A stretch of DNA of 12,748 bases from an uncultured Ruminococcus sp. (GTDB taxonomy: Bacteria > Bacillota > Clostridia > Oscillospirales > CAG-272): contig CADBPA010000042.1 in NCBI GenBank assembly GCA_902796505.1, positions 1-12,748 on the forward strand. The letters are read 5' to 3'. The notes below the pieces were generated by a model. The model was not told where the DNA came from and searched no databases. It saw nothing but the letters and a program-made list of their open reading frames with translations. How positions within the stretch are numbered: position 1 is the first letter of the stretch; each line of letters begins with the position of its first letter. Below are positions 1 through 7,418 of this stretch, in pieces. The translations under genes were made by a program, and so were the position numbers.

Positions 1-1
1 C

Positions 2-532
2 AAAGGGAAGAATCTCCTCTTCGCCGGCCTTCTCGCTACCATGATGATCCCCGGCGAGCTCTTCACGATCACGAACTATATCACCGTTTCCGCCTTCAAC
101 TGGAAACAGACCTATACCGTCCTGATCGTCCCCTTCCTTGTCAGCGTATTCTATATCTACCTTCTGCGCCAGAATTTCCTGCAGATCCCGAACGAACTGT
201 ATCTCGCCGCAAAGGTAGACGGGACCAAAGACCTGAAATATCTTTGGAAAGTCATGATCCCGCTGTCTCTTCCGACCCTGATCTCGATCACGATCCTGAA
301 GATGATGGGCGCATGGAACTCCTATATCTGGCCTCGCCTCGTTGCCAACGACGCGGCGCACAGCCTGATCACGAACGGATTGCGAAACGCCTTCCGCGAC
401 GCCTCCGGCGATACCGATTTCCCGGTTCAGATGGCAGCCGTCGCGATCGTTTCCTTTCCGCTGTTCCTCGTCTTTATCTTCCTTCGTAAGTATATTATGA
501 AGGGCGTCAGCAGAAGCGGTATCAAGGGTTAA
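2..532 (+). CDS. Carbohydrate ABC transporter permease, MalG type (5' end outside window)
   Basis: This is the C-terminal 176 residues of an inner-membrane permease of the MalG/binding-protein-dependent transport family, which forms half of the channel of a sugar importer. The frame is open to the left edge, so the N-terminus and first membrane spans lie outside the window. Hydrophobic segments are visible (for example LLFAGLLATMMIPG, VLIVPFLVSVFYIYLL and AAVAIVSFPLFLVFIFL). The cytoplasmic EAA loop that docks on the ATPase is clear: YLAAKVDGTKDLKYLWKV followed by IPLSLP, matching the EAA-x3-DG-x-IPL-x-P pattern. The ending YIMKGVSRSGIKG resembles the usual MalG-family tail (K-G-hydrophobic-x-G-x-K-G). 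A solute-binding lipoprotein follows after 151 bases, which supports a complete importer. The partner permease, and possibly a regulator, should lie upstream. The substrate cannot be read from this part. No ATPase gene is in the window; such systems often share MsmK-like ATPases. Confidence 0.93.
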   Translation, partial: KGKNLLFAGLLATMMIPGELFTITNYITVSAFNWKQTYTVLIVPFLVSVFYIYLLRQNFLQIPNELYLAAKVDGTKDLKYLWKVMIPLSLPTLISITILKMMGAWNSYIWPRLVANDAAHSLITNGLRNAFRDASGDTDFPVQMAAVAIVSFPLFLVFIFLRKYIMKGVSRSGIKG

Positions 533-565
533 TTTCATACCTACGTATCGCGCCTCACGATTTTC

Positions 566-592
566 AGCGCCGCGGTACGCGAGCCGTGCGCT
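566..592 (+). other. Inverted repeat in the permease/binding-protein gap
   Basis: In the 151-base gap between the permease and the binding-protein gene, AGCGC (566-570) is complementary to GCGCT (588-592). An inner CGG/CCG pair is offset by one base, which would give a small GC-rich hairpin. A competing fold, CGCG-GTA-CGCG at 571-581, also exists. No T-tract follows, only CTTTCCTTTC. It is therefore not a convincing terminator. It could be a partial attenuation or RNA-stabilising structure that sets binding-protein levels apart from permease levels. The rest of the gap is A-rich before the start at 684 and holds AAGG (671-674) as the ribosome binding site. Confidence 0.3.
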
Positions 593-683
593 TTCCTTTC
601 CGATTGGGAGATCAAGATGGGGAAGTGCATTGCTTCGTTTCGGGGCAAGAAAATAAAAAATTAAAAAGAAAAGGATTTTAGCA

Positions 684-2141
684 ATGAAAAAGAGAAATTT
701 ACTGGTAGTTCTCCTTCTCCTTGTCAGCCTGCTCCTGACCGCCTGCACCGGCCTTACGGACACCACGCTTGATAACGACAATAAGAACCCTCAGTCAAGC
801 GGCGACAAGACCGACACTCAGACCGACGCATACGCGACCGGTTCCTACGACGGATCGGAAGTCACGATCAAGTTCTACCACACGATGGGTCAGGACCTTC
901 GCAACGTTCTTAACACCTACATCGTCGAGTTTAACAAACTCTATCCGAACATCCACATCGACCATTCTCAGGTTGGCGGTTACGACGACGTTCGCGACCA
1001 GATCAAGACCGAGATCACCGTCGGTGACCAGCCCAACATCGCGTACTGCTATCCCGACCACGTTGCTCTGTTCAACAAAGCCGGCGCCGTCCAGACGCTG
1101 GACAGCCTGATCGCCAACACCAGCACCGTTACCCGTCAGGACGGCTCGACCGAGATCGTCGGCCTGACCGACGCGCAGATCGCGGACTTCATCAAGGGCT
1201 ACTACGATGAAGGTAAGCAGTTCGGCGACGGCAAAATGTACACCCTTCCTTTCTTGAAATCGACCGAAGTCCTTTATTTCAACAAGACCTTCTTCGACGC
1301 GAACAATCTGAAGGTTCCCACCACCTGGGACGAGCTTGAGACGGTTTGCGCGCAGATCAAAGCGATCGATCCGCAGTCCATTCCTCTCGGATATGACTCG
1401 GAAGCAAACTGGTTCATCACCATGTGCGAGCAGACCGGATCTCCCTACACCAGCGCTACCGCTCCGCACTTCCTCTTCGACAACGCAAACAACCGTACTT
1501 TCGTGAAGAGATTCAACGATTGGTACAACAAGGGCTATATCACTACTCAGCAGATCAACGGCGGCTATACCTCCGGCCTCTTCGTCAACCAGGATACCAC
1601 CACTCCGAGAAGCTATATGTCGATCGGCTCTTCCGCCGGCGCAACGCATCAGCGTCCGGCGCTTGTAGACGGTGCATATCCGTTTGAAGTCGGTATCGCT
1701 CCGATCCCGCAGGTAGACGCCCAAAACCCGAAAGTCATCTCCCAGGGACCGAGCGTCTGCATCTTCAAGAAAGCCAACAAGCAGGAAGTTTACGCCTCCT
1801 GGCTGTTCATCAAGTATCTGACCACGACGGTCGAGTTCCAGGCCGACTTCTCCCGTGCCTCCGGCTACGTTCCCGTTATCAAATCGGTCAATACTGATCA
1901 GCATTATTCCGAATTCCTTGCGAAAGCCGACGGCGGCGACCACGTTGCGGCTCTCTCCGCAAAAGTCTGCCTTGAACAGGAATCCGCTTACTACACCTCT
2001 CCCGCCTTTGTCGGCTCCTCCGCCGCTCGTGACCAGGTCGGTCAGCTGATGACCAAGTGCCTCACCGTTACCGGCGACGTGGACAGCCAGATCGCGGCAG
2101 CTTTCAAGGAAGCGGTCGACGAGTGCGAGTACCAGAGCTGA
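684..2141 (+). CDS. Sugar-type ABC transporter substrate-binding lipoprotein
   Basis: This 485-residue extracellular solute-binding protein (family 1, MalE/UgpB-like fold) captures the ligand for the importer whose permease lies just upstream. The N-terminus is a lipoprotein signal: two lysines, a leucine-rich core and the lipobox LTAC with Cys21 as the predicted lipidated residue. A polar D/N/T/Q-rich linker (about residues 24-55) follows. The mature domain begins with VTIKFYHTMGQDL, typical of this family, and contains TLPFLKSTEVLYFNKTFF (lobe-crossing region) and TTWDELETVCAQI. Near the end ISQGPSVCIFKKANKQE and SWLFIKYLTT form the usual family C-terminal block. Length fits the family (400-500). 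The start at 684 is chosen for the signal peptide and the AAGG site 9 bases upstream. The protein acts on the outer face of the membrane. The overall look is closest to UgpB-like binders, but the ligand (sugar, glycerophosphodiester or other) is not determined. Confidence 0.92.
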   Translation: MKKRNLLVVLLLLVSLLLTACTGLTDTTLDNDNKNPQSSGDKTDTQTDAYATGSYDGSEVTIKFYHTMGQDLRNVLNTYIVEFNKLYPNIHIDHSQVGGYDDVRDQIKTEITVGDQPNIAYCYPDHVALFNKAGAVQTLDSLIANTSTVTRQDGSTEIVGLTDAQIADFIKGYYDEGKQFGDGKMYTLPFLKSTEVLYFNKTFFDANNLKVPTTWDELETVCAQIKAIDPQSIPLGYDSEANWFITMCEQTGSPYTSATAPHFLFDNANNRTFVKRFNDWYNKGYITTQQINGGYTSGLFVNQDTTTPRSYMSIGSSAGATHQRPALVDGAYPFEVGIAPIPQVDAQNPKVISQGPSVCIFKKANKQEVYASWLFIKYLTTTVEFQADFSRASGYVPVIKSVNTDQHYSEFLAKADGGDHVAALSAKVCLEQESAYYTSPAFVGSSAARDQVGQLMTKCLTVTGDVDSQIAAAFKEAVDECEYQS

Positions 2142-2159
2142 TCGCATAGGTAACCTCTC

Positions 2160-3581
2160 ATGAAAAAACTTTTACAAAGCATCGCTCTCCTGCTTTTGCT
2201 TTGTACGCTTTGCTCTCTTCTCCTCGCCTGCACCGGCCCCGATGAGGTCCCGGGCGGGGATGAGGGGCAGAACGAAGGACAGCAGACCGATAAGGATCCG
2301 CAAGAGGGTAATACCGATCCGGATCCCGTGATCACCGACCCGGTGGACTACGCCGGGCAGGTCAAGCTCGATCTCTCCTCCGAAACGCTCAAGCAGGAAG
2401 TTACCATCCACATTTACGTGGACGGCGATACCACGCATTTCAAAGTTCCGAAGAGCATTGAAGCGTCAGGTATCCTGAAAGCGAGATATCTCGCGGTCAA
2501 TACGCCGGAGTCCACCGGCACCATTGAAGAGTGGGGCAAAGCCGCCTCCAACTTCACGAAAAGCAAACTCAAGAGCGCGACCTCGATCATCGTCGAATCC
2601 GACAACGATCAGTGGAATCACGATTCCAACGGCCGTATGCTCGTCTGGGTGTGGTACCGCACATCCGAAAACGAGGATTACCGCAACCTGAATATCGAAC
2701 TGCTCCAGAACGGACTTGCCATCGCTTCCAACTCGGCGAATAACCGTTACGGTACCGCCGCAATGGCGGCGATCGCGCAGGCGAAAGCGCAAAAACTTTA
2801 CGTCTATTCCGGCGAGAAGGATCCGAACTTCTATTACGGAAGTTCGAAGCCCGTCACGCTGAAAACGATCCGCACGAATCCGGATCAGTATCTCGGCGTC
2901 AACGTCGCGTTCGAGGGCGTGATCACGCGTATTGCGAACAACACCGTCTATCTTGAAGATTACGACGAGGAAGACGGCATCTACTACGCAATGCCGGCGT
3001 ATTACGGCTATAACGCGGACGCAGACCTTCTTTCGATGTTCCGCGTCGGAAACCGTGTGAAGCTGATCGGCAGCGTTCAGTATTACGAAGCGGGAGGCAC
3101 CTACCAGATCTCCGGCCTCAAATACAACGTCCGTAAGCCGGACGAGTCCTGCACGCTGATCTCGACGGGCAATGAAGTCAACTATCCGCTGACCGACGCG
3201 AAGACCTTCGCTTCCTCCGAGCTGACCGTTCTGGTCGCCTCTCAGAACGAAGAGGGCGAATCGATCGAAGAAGAGAAGACCTTCTCTTACAGCGCTCTCG
3301 CAATGGATACCACCATCGCGATGAACGGTCTTCAGGTTACGAAGATCTATACCACGAAAACCGAAGGAAGCTCTTCCAAGGGCGCGATGACCTTGACCTG
3401 CACGGCGTCCGACGGCACGACGATCTCGGTTCGCACCGAGGTGCTGAGAGAGAACGGCGAACTCGTGACCGAAGAAAAGTATATGGATAAGACCATCGAC
3501 GTTCGCGGTCTCGTGGACTACTACGACGGCAACTATCAGATCCGGGTATTCTCGGTAGACGATATTGACGTCAAAAACTAA
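2160..3581 (+). CDS. Lipoprotein with staphylococcal-nuclease-like domain and OB-fold-like modules
   Basis: This 473-residue secreted lipoprotein has a lysine/leucine-rich signal ending in LLAC (Cys24), then an acidic low-complexity linker (about 27-62). Residues about 75-220 match the SNase (thermonuclease) domain. They include VDGDT (87-91), ARYLAVNTPES (108-118) and GRMLVWVW (158-165), followed by NLNIELLQNGLA. Aligned by eye to S. aureus nuclease, Arg35, Glu43 and Arg87 correspond to R109, E117 and R159, and Asp21 to D90. The Asp40 position is N114, a change in a metal ligand. Residues about 230-325 (GVNVAFEGVITRI ... GNRVKLIGSVQYYEAGGTYQIS) look like an OB-fold resembling those in YhcR-type nucleases. 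A further beta-rich module with DVRGLVDYYDGNYQIRVF ends the protein. It starts 18 bases after the binding-protein gene with only a weak AGG site. Probable role: cleavage or binding of nucleic acid at the cell surface. Activity is inferred. Confidence 0.82.
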   Translation: MKKLLQSIALLLLLCTLCSLLLACTGPDEVPGGDEGQNEGQQTDKDPQEGNTDPDPVITDPVDYAGQVKLDLSSETLKQEVTIHIYVDGDTTHFKVPKSIEASGILKARYLAVNTPESTGTIEEWGKAASNFTKSKLKSATSIIVESDNDQWNHDSNGRMLVWVWYRTSENEDYRNLNIELLQNGLAIASNSANNRYGTAAMAAIAQAKAQKLYVYSGEKDPNFYYGSSKPVTLKTIRTNPDQYLGVNVAFEGVITRIANNTVYLEDYDEEDGIYYAMPAYYGYNADADLLSMFRVGNRVKLIGSVQYYEAGGTYQISGLKYNVRKPDESCTLISTGNEVNYPLTDAKTFASSELTVLVASQNEEGESIEEEKTFSYSALAMDTTIAMNGLQVTKIYTTKTEGSSSKGAMTLTCTASDGTTISVRTEVLRENGELVTEEKYMDKTIDVRGLVDYYDGNYQIRVFSVDDIDVKN

Positions 3582-3620
3582 TGTTTGTTGATCCAAAATA
3601 ATTTTATAAGGAGAAAACAC

Positions 3621-6600
3621 ATGAAAAAGTTTTTAGCGATCCTTCTCATGCTGGTTCTCTGCCTTGCCGTTCTCGCAAGCTGCGATCTCGACGCATTCAG
3701 CTTCGGAACGCTTCCTGAAAAGGAAAATGAGACAGAAGTACCCGGCGGCGAAACAACCGACGATCCGGTAAATCCCGATCCGCCCAAGACGGATAACGTC
3801 CAGGCTCAGATCGACGCCGCAGTCGAATACCTTCGCGTGATGTATCTCAACGACAACGGCATCACCAGCGCGTCCTACACGCTGCCCGCGATCGTCAGCA
3901 TCAGCGTTGGCGACGACATCATCCCCCTGACCGCCGAATGGTCGATCGAGGTTGCGGATGAACACAAGGATGACGTCAAAGTCACCGGCAAGACCGAGGA
4001 CGGCAAGCACGTTCAGGTCGCTGTCAACGACAAGGTCGAAGAAGACGTTGCTTACAAACTGATCGCCACCTTCACCGTAGAAGGCAAGACCGGTTCGATC
4101 AGCTTCGACCGCACCGTTCCGGCATATCATGAATTTGACTATGCGGATTACAGCGCGTCCCAGAAGGGCGACAACGTTGTCGTCAAGGGCGTGATCTCCG
4201 GTATCGTTTTCACAAACGATAACAAGGTCAAAGCGATGTACGTCAACGACGAGGTCGGCGGCTACTACGTTTACTCCTTGAACGCAGATTCCGCGGCTCT
4301 TCCGCTCAAGGTCGGTCAGACCGTCAAGGTCACCGGCGAATTCGACAACTACAACGGCACCTTCGAGATCAAAGACGGTATCGTCGAAGTTCTCGATGAG
4401 ACCGTGCAGGCGCTTGTCGCGGAAGATTATACCGAAATCTACAAGAACGCGAAAGACCTCAAGGCCGAGGAGCTTGTCAAGAATCAGGCTCACCTTGTCA
4501 CCATCAAGGGCGTTGAGATCACCGGTCAGGATCTCGGCAGCGGTTACTTCAAGTTCAAACTGGAAGGCAAAGAGTCCTACATCCGTATCTCCAGCTCCGT
4601 CTGCCCGATGAGCGCGGAAGATCAGGCTGCCTTCAAGAAAGGCCACACCGAGCATACCGGATGGATCGCAAACGCTACCGGCGTTATCTCGGTTTACAGC
4701 GGCGCGTTCTATCTGACTCCCGTCAGCGCAGACGCGTTTGAGTATCTCTCTCTTCCCGAAAAGAGCGACGCGGAAGCGGTCGCCTATGAGAAAGAAAATC
4801 TGACCTTTGCAGATCGCGTCAAGACCGCCTCCGAGCTGGATCTTGTTGCGACCGGCGCGACCTACTCCAAAGTCGCGATCACTTGGGCGCTGGATGGCGA
4901 ATACGATTTTGCAAAGATCGAAAACGGCAAACTTCTCGTTACACTTCCGGATGAGGATACCACGATCACGCTGACTGCCACTCTGACGGCAGGAGAAACT
5001 TCCGATACCAAGGAATTTTCCATTGCAGTTGACGCCGCTCCCAAAGGAAGCTACGTCTATACTCCGGCGGAAGCCATTGCGGAAGGCAACTACAAGATCG
5101 TTCTCGATCTCTCGGTGCTCGAAGGCGGCGTCTTGTACTTTGACGGAACCGTCACGACTAAGGGCGCTCTGAACACGACCGATAAGGCAGCCGATGCGGC
5201 AGACGTCACCGTTGTTGCCGTAGATGGCGGTTACAATCTCAAGGTCGGCGATCAGTATCTTGTCGCATACAAGAACGGTACTTATAACAACCTGAAGCTT
5301 GACGGCGAAGCAGGCCTTTGGACTTGGAACTCCGATCTCAAGGTCTTCGTTGCCAACGTCGAAGGGACCGACGTTTACTTCGGCTCTTATAAGAAGTCCA
5401 ACGGCACGGCCAATACGAAGATGAGCCTCTCCGCGCTGACTTATATCAGCGGCGATAACGCAAGCAAGATCGGCGAATCCCAGTTCCCGGGCATTTTTGC
5501 AACGGTTGAATTTGTGGAAGAGCAGATCGAGCACGTCAAAGAGGGCGAATATCTCTTTGTCATCGATCAGAAAACGCTGGGTACCACGCTCTATTTTAAC
5601 GGCGAAGTCAACAGCAGCGAATATCTGGCTACCGTCGAAAGCAAATCGGCAGCCGCCACCGTCGTCGTCGCTAAGACGCTGACCGGGTACACGCTTTCCG
5701 TCGGCGGTAAGTATATCGAAGTATACGAAAACGCAGATCAGAAAGTTCGCATTCATCTTGTCGATGAACCGACCGCTTCTTGGGTTTGGGACGATGACGC
5801 AGAGCTTCTGACGTTTGTCCTTTCCGGATGCGCAAAAGCAAGCAATGACGGCGTTTATTACCTCGGCACCTACAAAGACTTCAATACCTTCAGCGCAAGC
5901 AAGACCACCTCTATTACCGGCAACAATGCCGCAAACGTCGGCGTTTCTCAGTTCCCCGGCCAGCTGATCGAGAAGGTTGACGAGCCGGTGGATCCCGAAG
6001 AAGAGTATGAGATCACGGTTACCGCCGAGAACGCTCAGGTCGCGCTTTCCATCGAAAAGGGCAAAAACGGCACCGAGTTTACCTTCACCGTTACGGTTGC
6101 GGAAGGTTACAAGATCGTCTCCGTTAAAGTGAACGGCGTAGATATCGAGGCTACCGAAGGTGTTTACACCGCTTCCATCGATGGAGAGACCAAGGTTGCT
6201 GTCGTTGCTGCAAAAGTCTATCCTGCCCCTGCAGAAGGTACTTACCTGTTTTACCTTGAACAGGCAAATTTGAAAAGCACCCTGTATGCTACCGGCTCAA
6301 TGAGCGGCAGTTATCTTGCAACTTCGGAAAATAAAGCAGAGGCTGCGGTTTTGACTCTTGCCAAGAACGAAAAAGGATATACGCTTGCTTTGAACGGCAA
6401 GTATATTAACCTTCTTGACAACGGAACTGGAAAAGCCAAAATTGAGCTTGCCGACACGTCGTCTGTTACTTGGGATTGGGATGAAACGCTTGACGTATTC
6501 ACTTGTACCATTACGAGCGGAACGTTCTATCTCGGTACATACAAAACGTTCAATACGTTCAGTGCCAGCACAACTTCTTACATCAGCGGAGCGAATGCCG

Positions 6601-7340
6601 CAAATGTCGGCGTTTCTCAGTTCCCCAGTAAGCTTGTCGAGTATGTCGTCGATCCCGAAGCAGAGTATGAAATCACGGTGGAAGCCGAGAACGCTCAGGT
6701 CACGCTTTCCACCGAAAAGGGCAAGATCGGCACCGCGTTCACTTTCACCGTTACGGTTGCGGAAGGTTATGATCTCGTTTCCGTTAAGGTCAACGACGTT
6801 GCCGTTGAGGCTACTGAAGGCGTTTACACCGCTACCATCAACGGAGCAATGCAGATCGTTGTTACCACCGCTCAGCAGTCTTCCGGCGAGCAGCAGGAAA
6901 CCAAAACCGCCAGAGTTGTAATTTCAGACTATGCAGCTACGCATAGTTGGAGCGATGCAACTTTTTATTCTACAATCACTTTCGACGGCTTCAATGTGAC
7001 TGCAAGTGGGGGATCGAATACCGGAAAATATTATAGAAATGGAGAGAACTGGAGATTTTATCAGAGCGAGAACCCCACAATGTTGATTTCTGCTCCGAAT
7101 GGTGACAGAATTGTTAGTGTTACCGTTACATATCTTATTTCCAATAATGGTATATTGGCTGAGAAAACAACATCCACGAAAATTCAAAGCGGTCAGGTTT
7201 ATGCAGTAAATGCGCAGGACGTAACTTTCACAGTACTTAACACCGGAACAAAAACAAACGGACAAGTTCGCGTAACGGCAATTGAAATTACGTACATCGA
7301 AAGCGATCCTGAAACTCCTGCTGTAGTTGTTAACAATTAA
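3621..7340 (+). CDS. Large multidomain repeat lipoprotein (Ig-like, OB-like, InlB-B-like repeats)
   Basis: This is a 1239-residue surface lipoprotein. The start at 3621 is chosen over an in-frame upstream codon because AAGGAG (3608-3613) sits 7 bases before it and the signal begins there: MKKFLAILLML and lipobox LASC (Cys21). Approximate order: acidic linker 22-58; beta-rich Ig-like region 60-172; OB-fold-like region 173-261 (NVVVKGVISGIV ... KVGQTVKVTGEFDNYNGTFEI); second OB-like module 264-380; atrophied Ig-like domain 382-473 (ITWALDGEYDF); repeat A1 474-640; A2 640-786; B1 791-870; A3 871-1009; B2 1011-1086; C-terminal domain about 1093-1226. A repeats share FYLGTY...NTFSAS...GVSQFP. B repeats (EYEITVTAENAQV ... 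VAEGYKIVSVKVN) resemble divergent InlB B-repeats. No catalytic motif was recognised, so it is more likely an adhesin or ligand-binding scaffold. It follows the nuclease-like gene after 39 bases and shares its OB-like module type. GC drops towards the 3' end. Confidence 0.85.
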   Translation: MKKFLAILLMLVLCLAVLASCDLDAFSFGTLPEKENETEVPGGETTDDPVNPDPPKTDNVQAQIDAAVEYLRVMYLNDNGITSASYTLPAIVSISVGDDIIPLTAEWSIEVADEHKDDVKVTGKTEDGKHVQVAVNDKVEEDVAYKLIATFTVEGKTGSISFDRTVPAYHEFDYADYSASQKGDNVVVKGVISGIVFTNDNKVKAMYVNDEVGGYYVYSLNADSAALPLKVGQTVKVTGEFDNYNGTFEIKDGIVEVLDETVQALVAEDYTEIYKNAKDLKAEELVKNQAHLVTIKGVEITGQDLGSGYFKFKLEGKESYIRISSSVCPMSAEDQAAFKKGHTEHTGWIANATGVISVYSGAFYLTPVSADAFEYLSLPEKSDAEAVAYEKENLTFADRVKTASELDLVATGATYSKVAITWALDGEYDFAKIENGKLLVTLPDEDTTITLTATLTAGETSDTKEFSIAVDAAPKGSYVYTPAEAIAEGNYKIVLDLSVLEGGVLYFDGTVTTKGALNTTDKAADAADVTVVAVDGGYNLKVGDQYLVAYKNGTYNNLKLDGEAGLWTWNSDLKVFVANVEGTDVYFGSYKKSNGTANTKMSLSALTYISGDNASKIGESQFPGIFATVEFVEEQIEHVKEGEYLFVIDQKTLGTTLYFNGEVNSSEYLATVESKSAAATVVVAKTLTGYTLSVGGKYIEVYENADQKVRIHLVDEPTASWVWDDDAELLTFVLSGCAKASNDGVYYLGTYKDFNTFSASKTTSITGNNAANVGVSQFPGQLIEKVDEPVDPEEEYEITVTAENAQVALSIEKGKNGTEFTFTVTVAEGYKIVSVKVNGVDIEATEGVYTASIDGETKVAVVAAKVYPAPAEGTYLFYLEQANLKSTLYATGSMSGSYLATSENKAEAAVLTLAKNEKGYTLALNGKYINLLDNGTGKAKIELADTSSVTWDWDETLDVFTCTITSGTFYLGTYKTFNTFSASTTSYISGANAANVGVSQFPSKLVEYVVDPEAEYEITVEAENAQVTLSTEKGKIGTAFTFTVTVAEGYDLVSVKVNDVAVEATEGVYTATINGAMQIVVTTAQQSSGEQQETKTARVVISDYAATHSWSDATFYSTITFDGFNVTASGGSNTGKYYRNGENWRFYQSENPTMLISAPNGDRIVSVTVTYLISNNGILAEKTTSTKIQSGQVYAVNAQDVTFTVLNTGTKTNGQVRVTAIEITYIESDPETPAVVVNN
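5539..6879 (+). repeat. Tandem A-B coding repeat, two copies
   Basis: Two consecutive units, about 5539-6231 and 6232-6879, each encode an A repeat (~140 residues) followed by an InlB-B-like repeat (~76-80 residues). DNA identity is high at the A/B junction. GTCGGCGTTTCTCAGTTCCC recurs with a spacing of 669 bases. Blocks inside the B repeat, such as GCCGAGAACGCTCAGGTC, recur at 660, so small in-frame length changes have accumulated. A more diverged A copy without a B partner lies upstream at about 5041-5538. The arrangement suggests duplication of an A-B cassette within the gene. Copy-number change by recombination would stay in frame. Confidence 0.8.
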
Positions 7341-7350
7341 ATTGTACTCA

Positions 7351-7382
7351 AAAAATCACCGTCCTTCGGGGCGGTGATTTTT
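7351..7382. terminator. Rho-independent terminator, probably bidirectional
   Basis: A 14-pair stem is formed by 7351-7364 and 7369-7382 around a TTCG tetraloop (7365-7368). There is one G-U pair, and A-T pairs at the base supply a T-run on either strand. It lies 10 bases after the stop of the large lipoprotein gene and 36 bases beyond the stop of smpB on the other strand, so it can end both convergent transcripts. Confidence 0.95.
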
Positions 7383-7418
7383 TATAAAAAAGAGAAGAGA
7401 CCGCCGTTCGGCAGCCTC

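Noticed and set aside
630..658. Possible internal promoter before the binding-protein gene (TTGCTT then A-rich AATAAA-like box)
   Set aside because: Only three of six -35 and about four of six -10 positions match, and the -10 falls in a simple A-rich tract. This is not enough to call.
3582..3620. Promoter in the gap before the large lipoprotein (TTGTTG ... TTATAA)
   Set aside because: The spacing between the boxes is about 14 bases and both are weak. The AT-richness is adequately explained by the ribosome binding site leader.
795..5756. Long open frames on the minus strand opposite the lipoprotein genes (for example 795-2147, 2466-3620 and 3633-5756)
   Set aside because: They lie fully antisense to clear genes with signal peptides and domain motifs, have no ribosome binding sites or recognisable motifs, and arise from the codon bias of the + strand genes.
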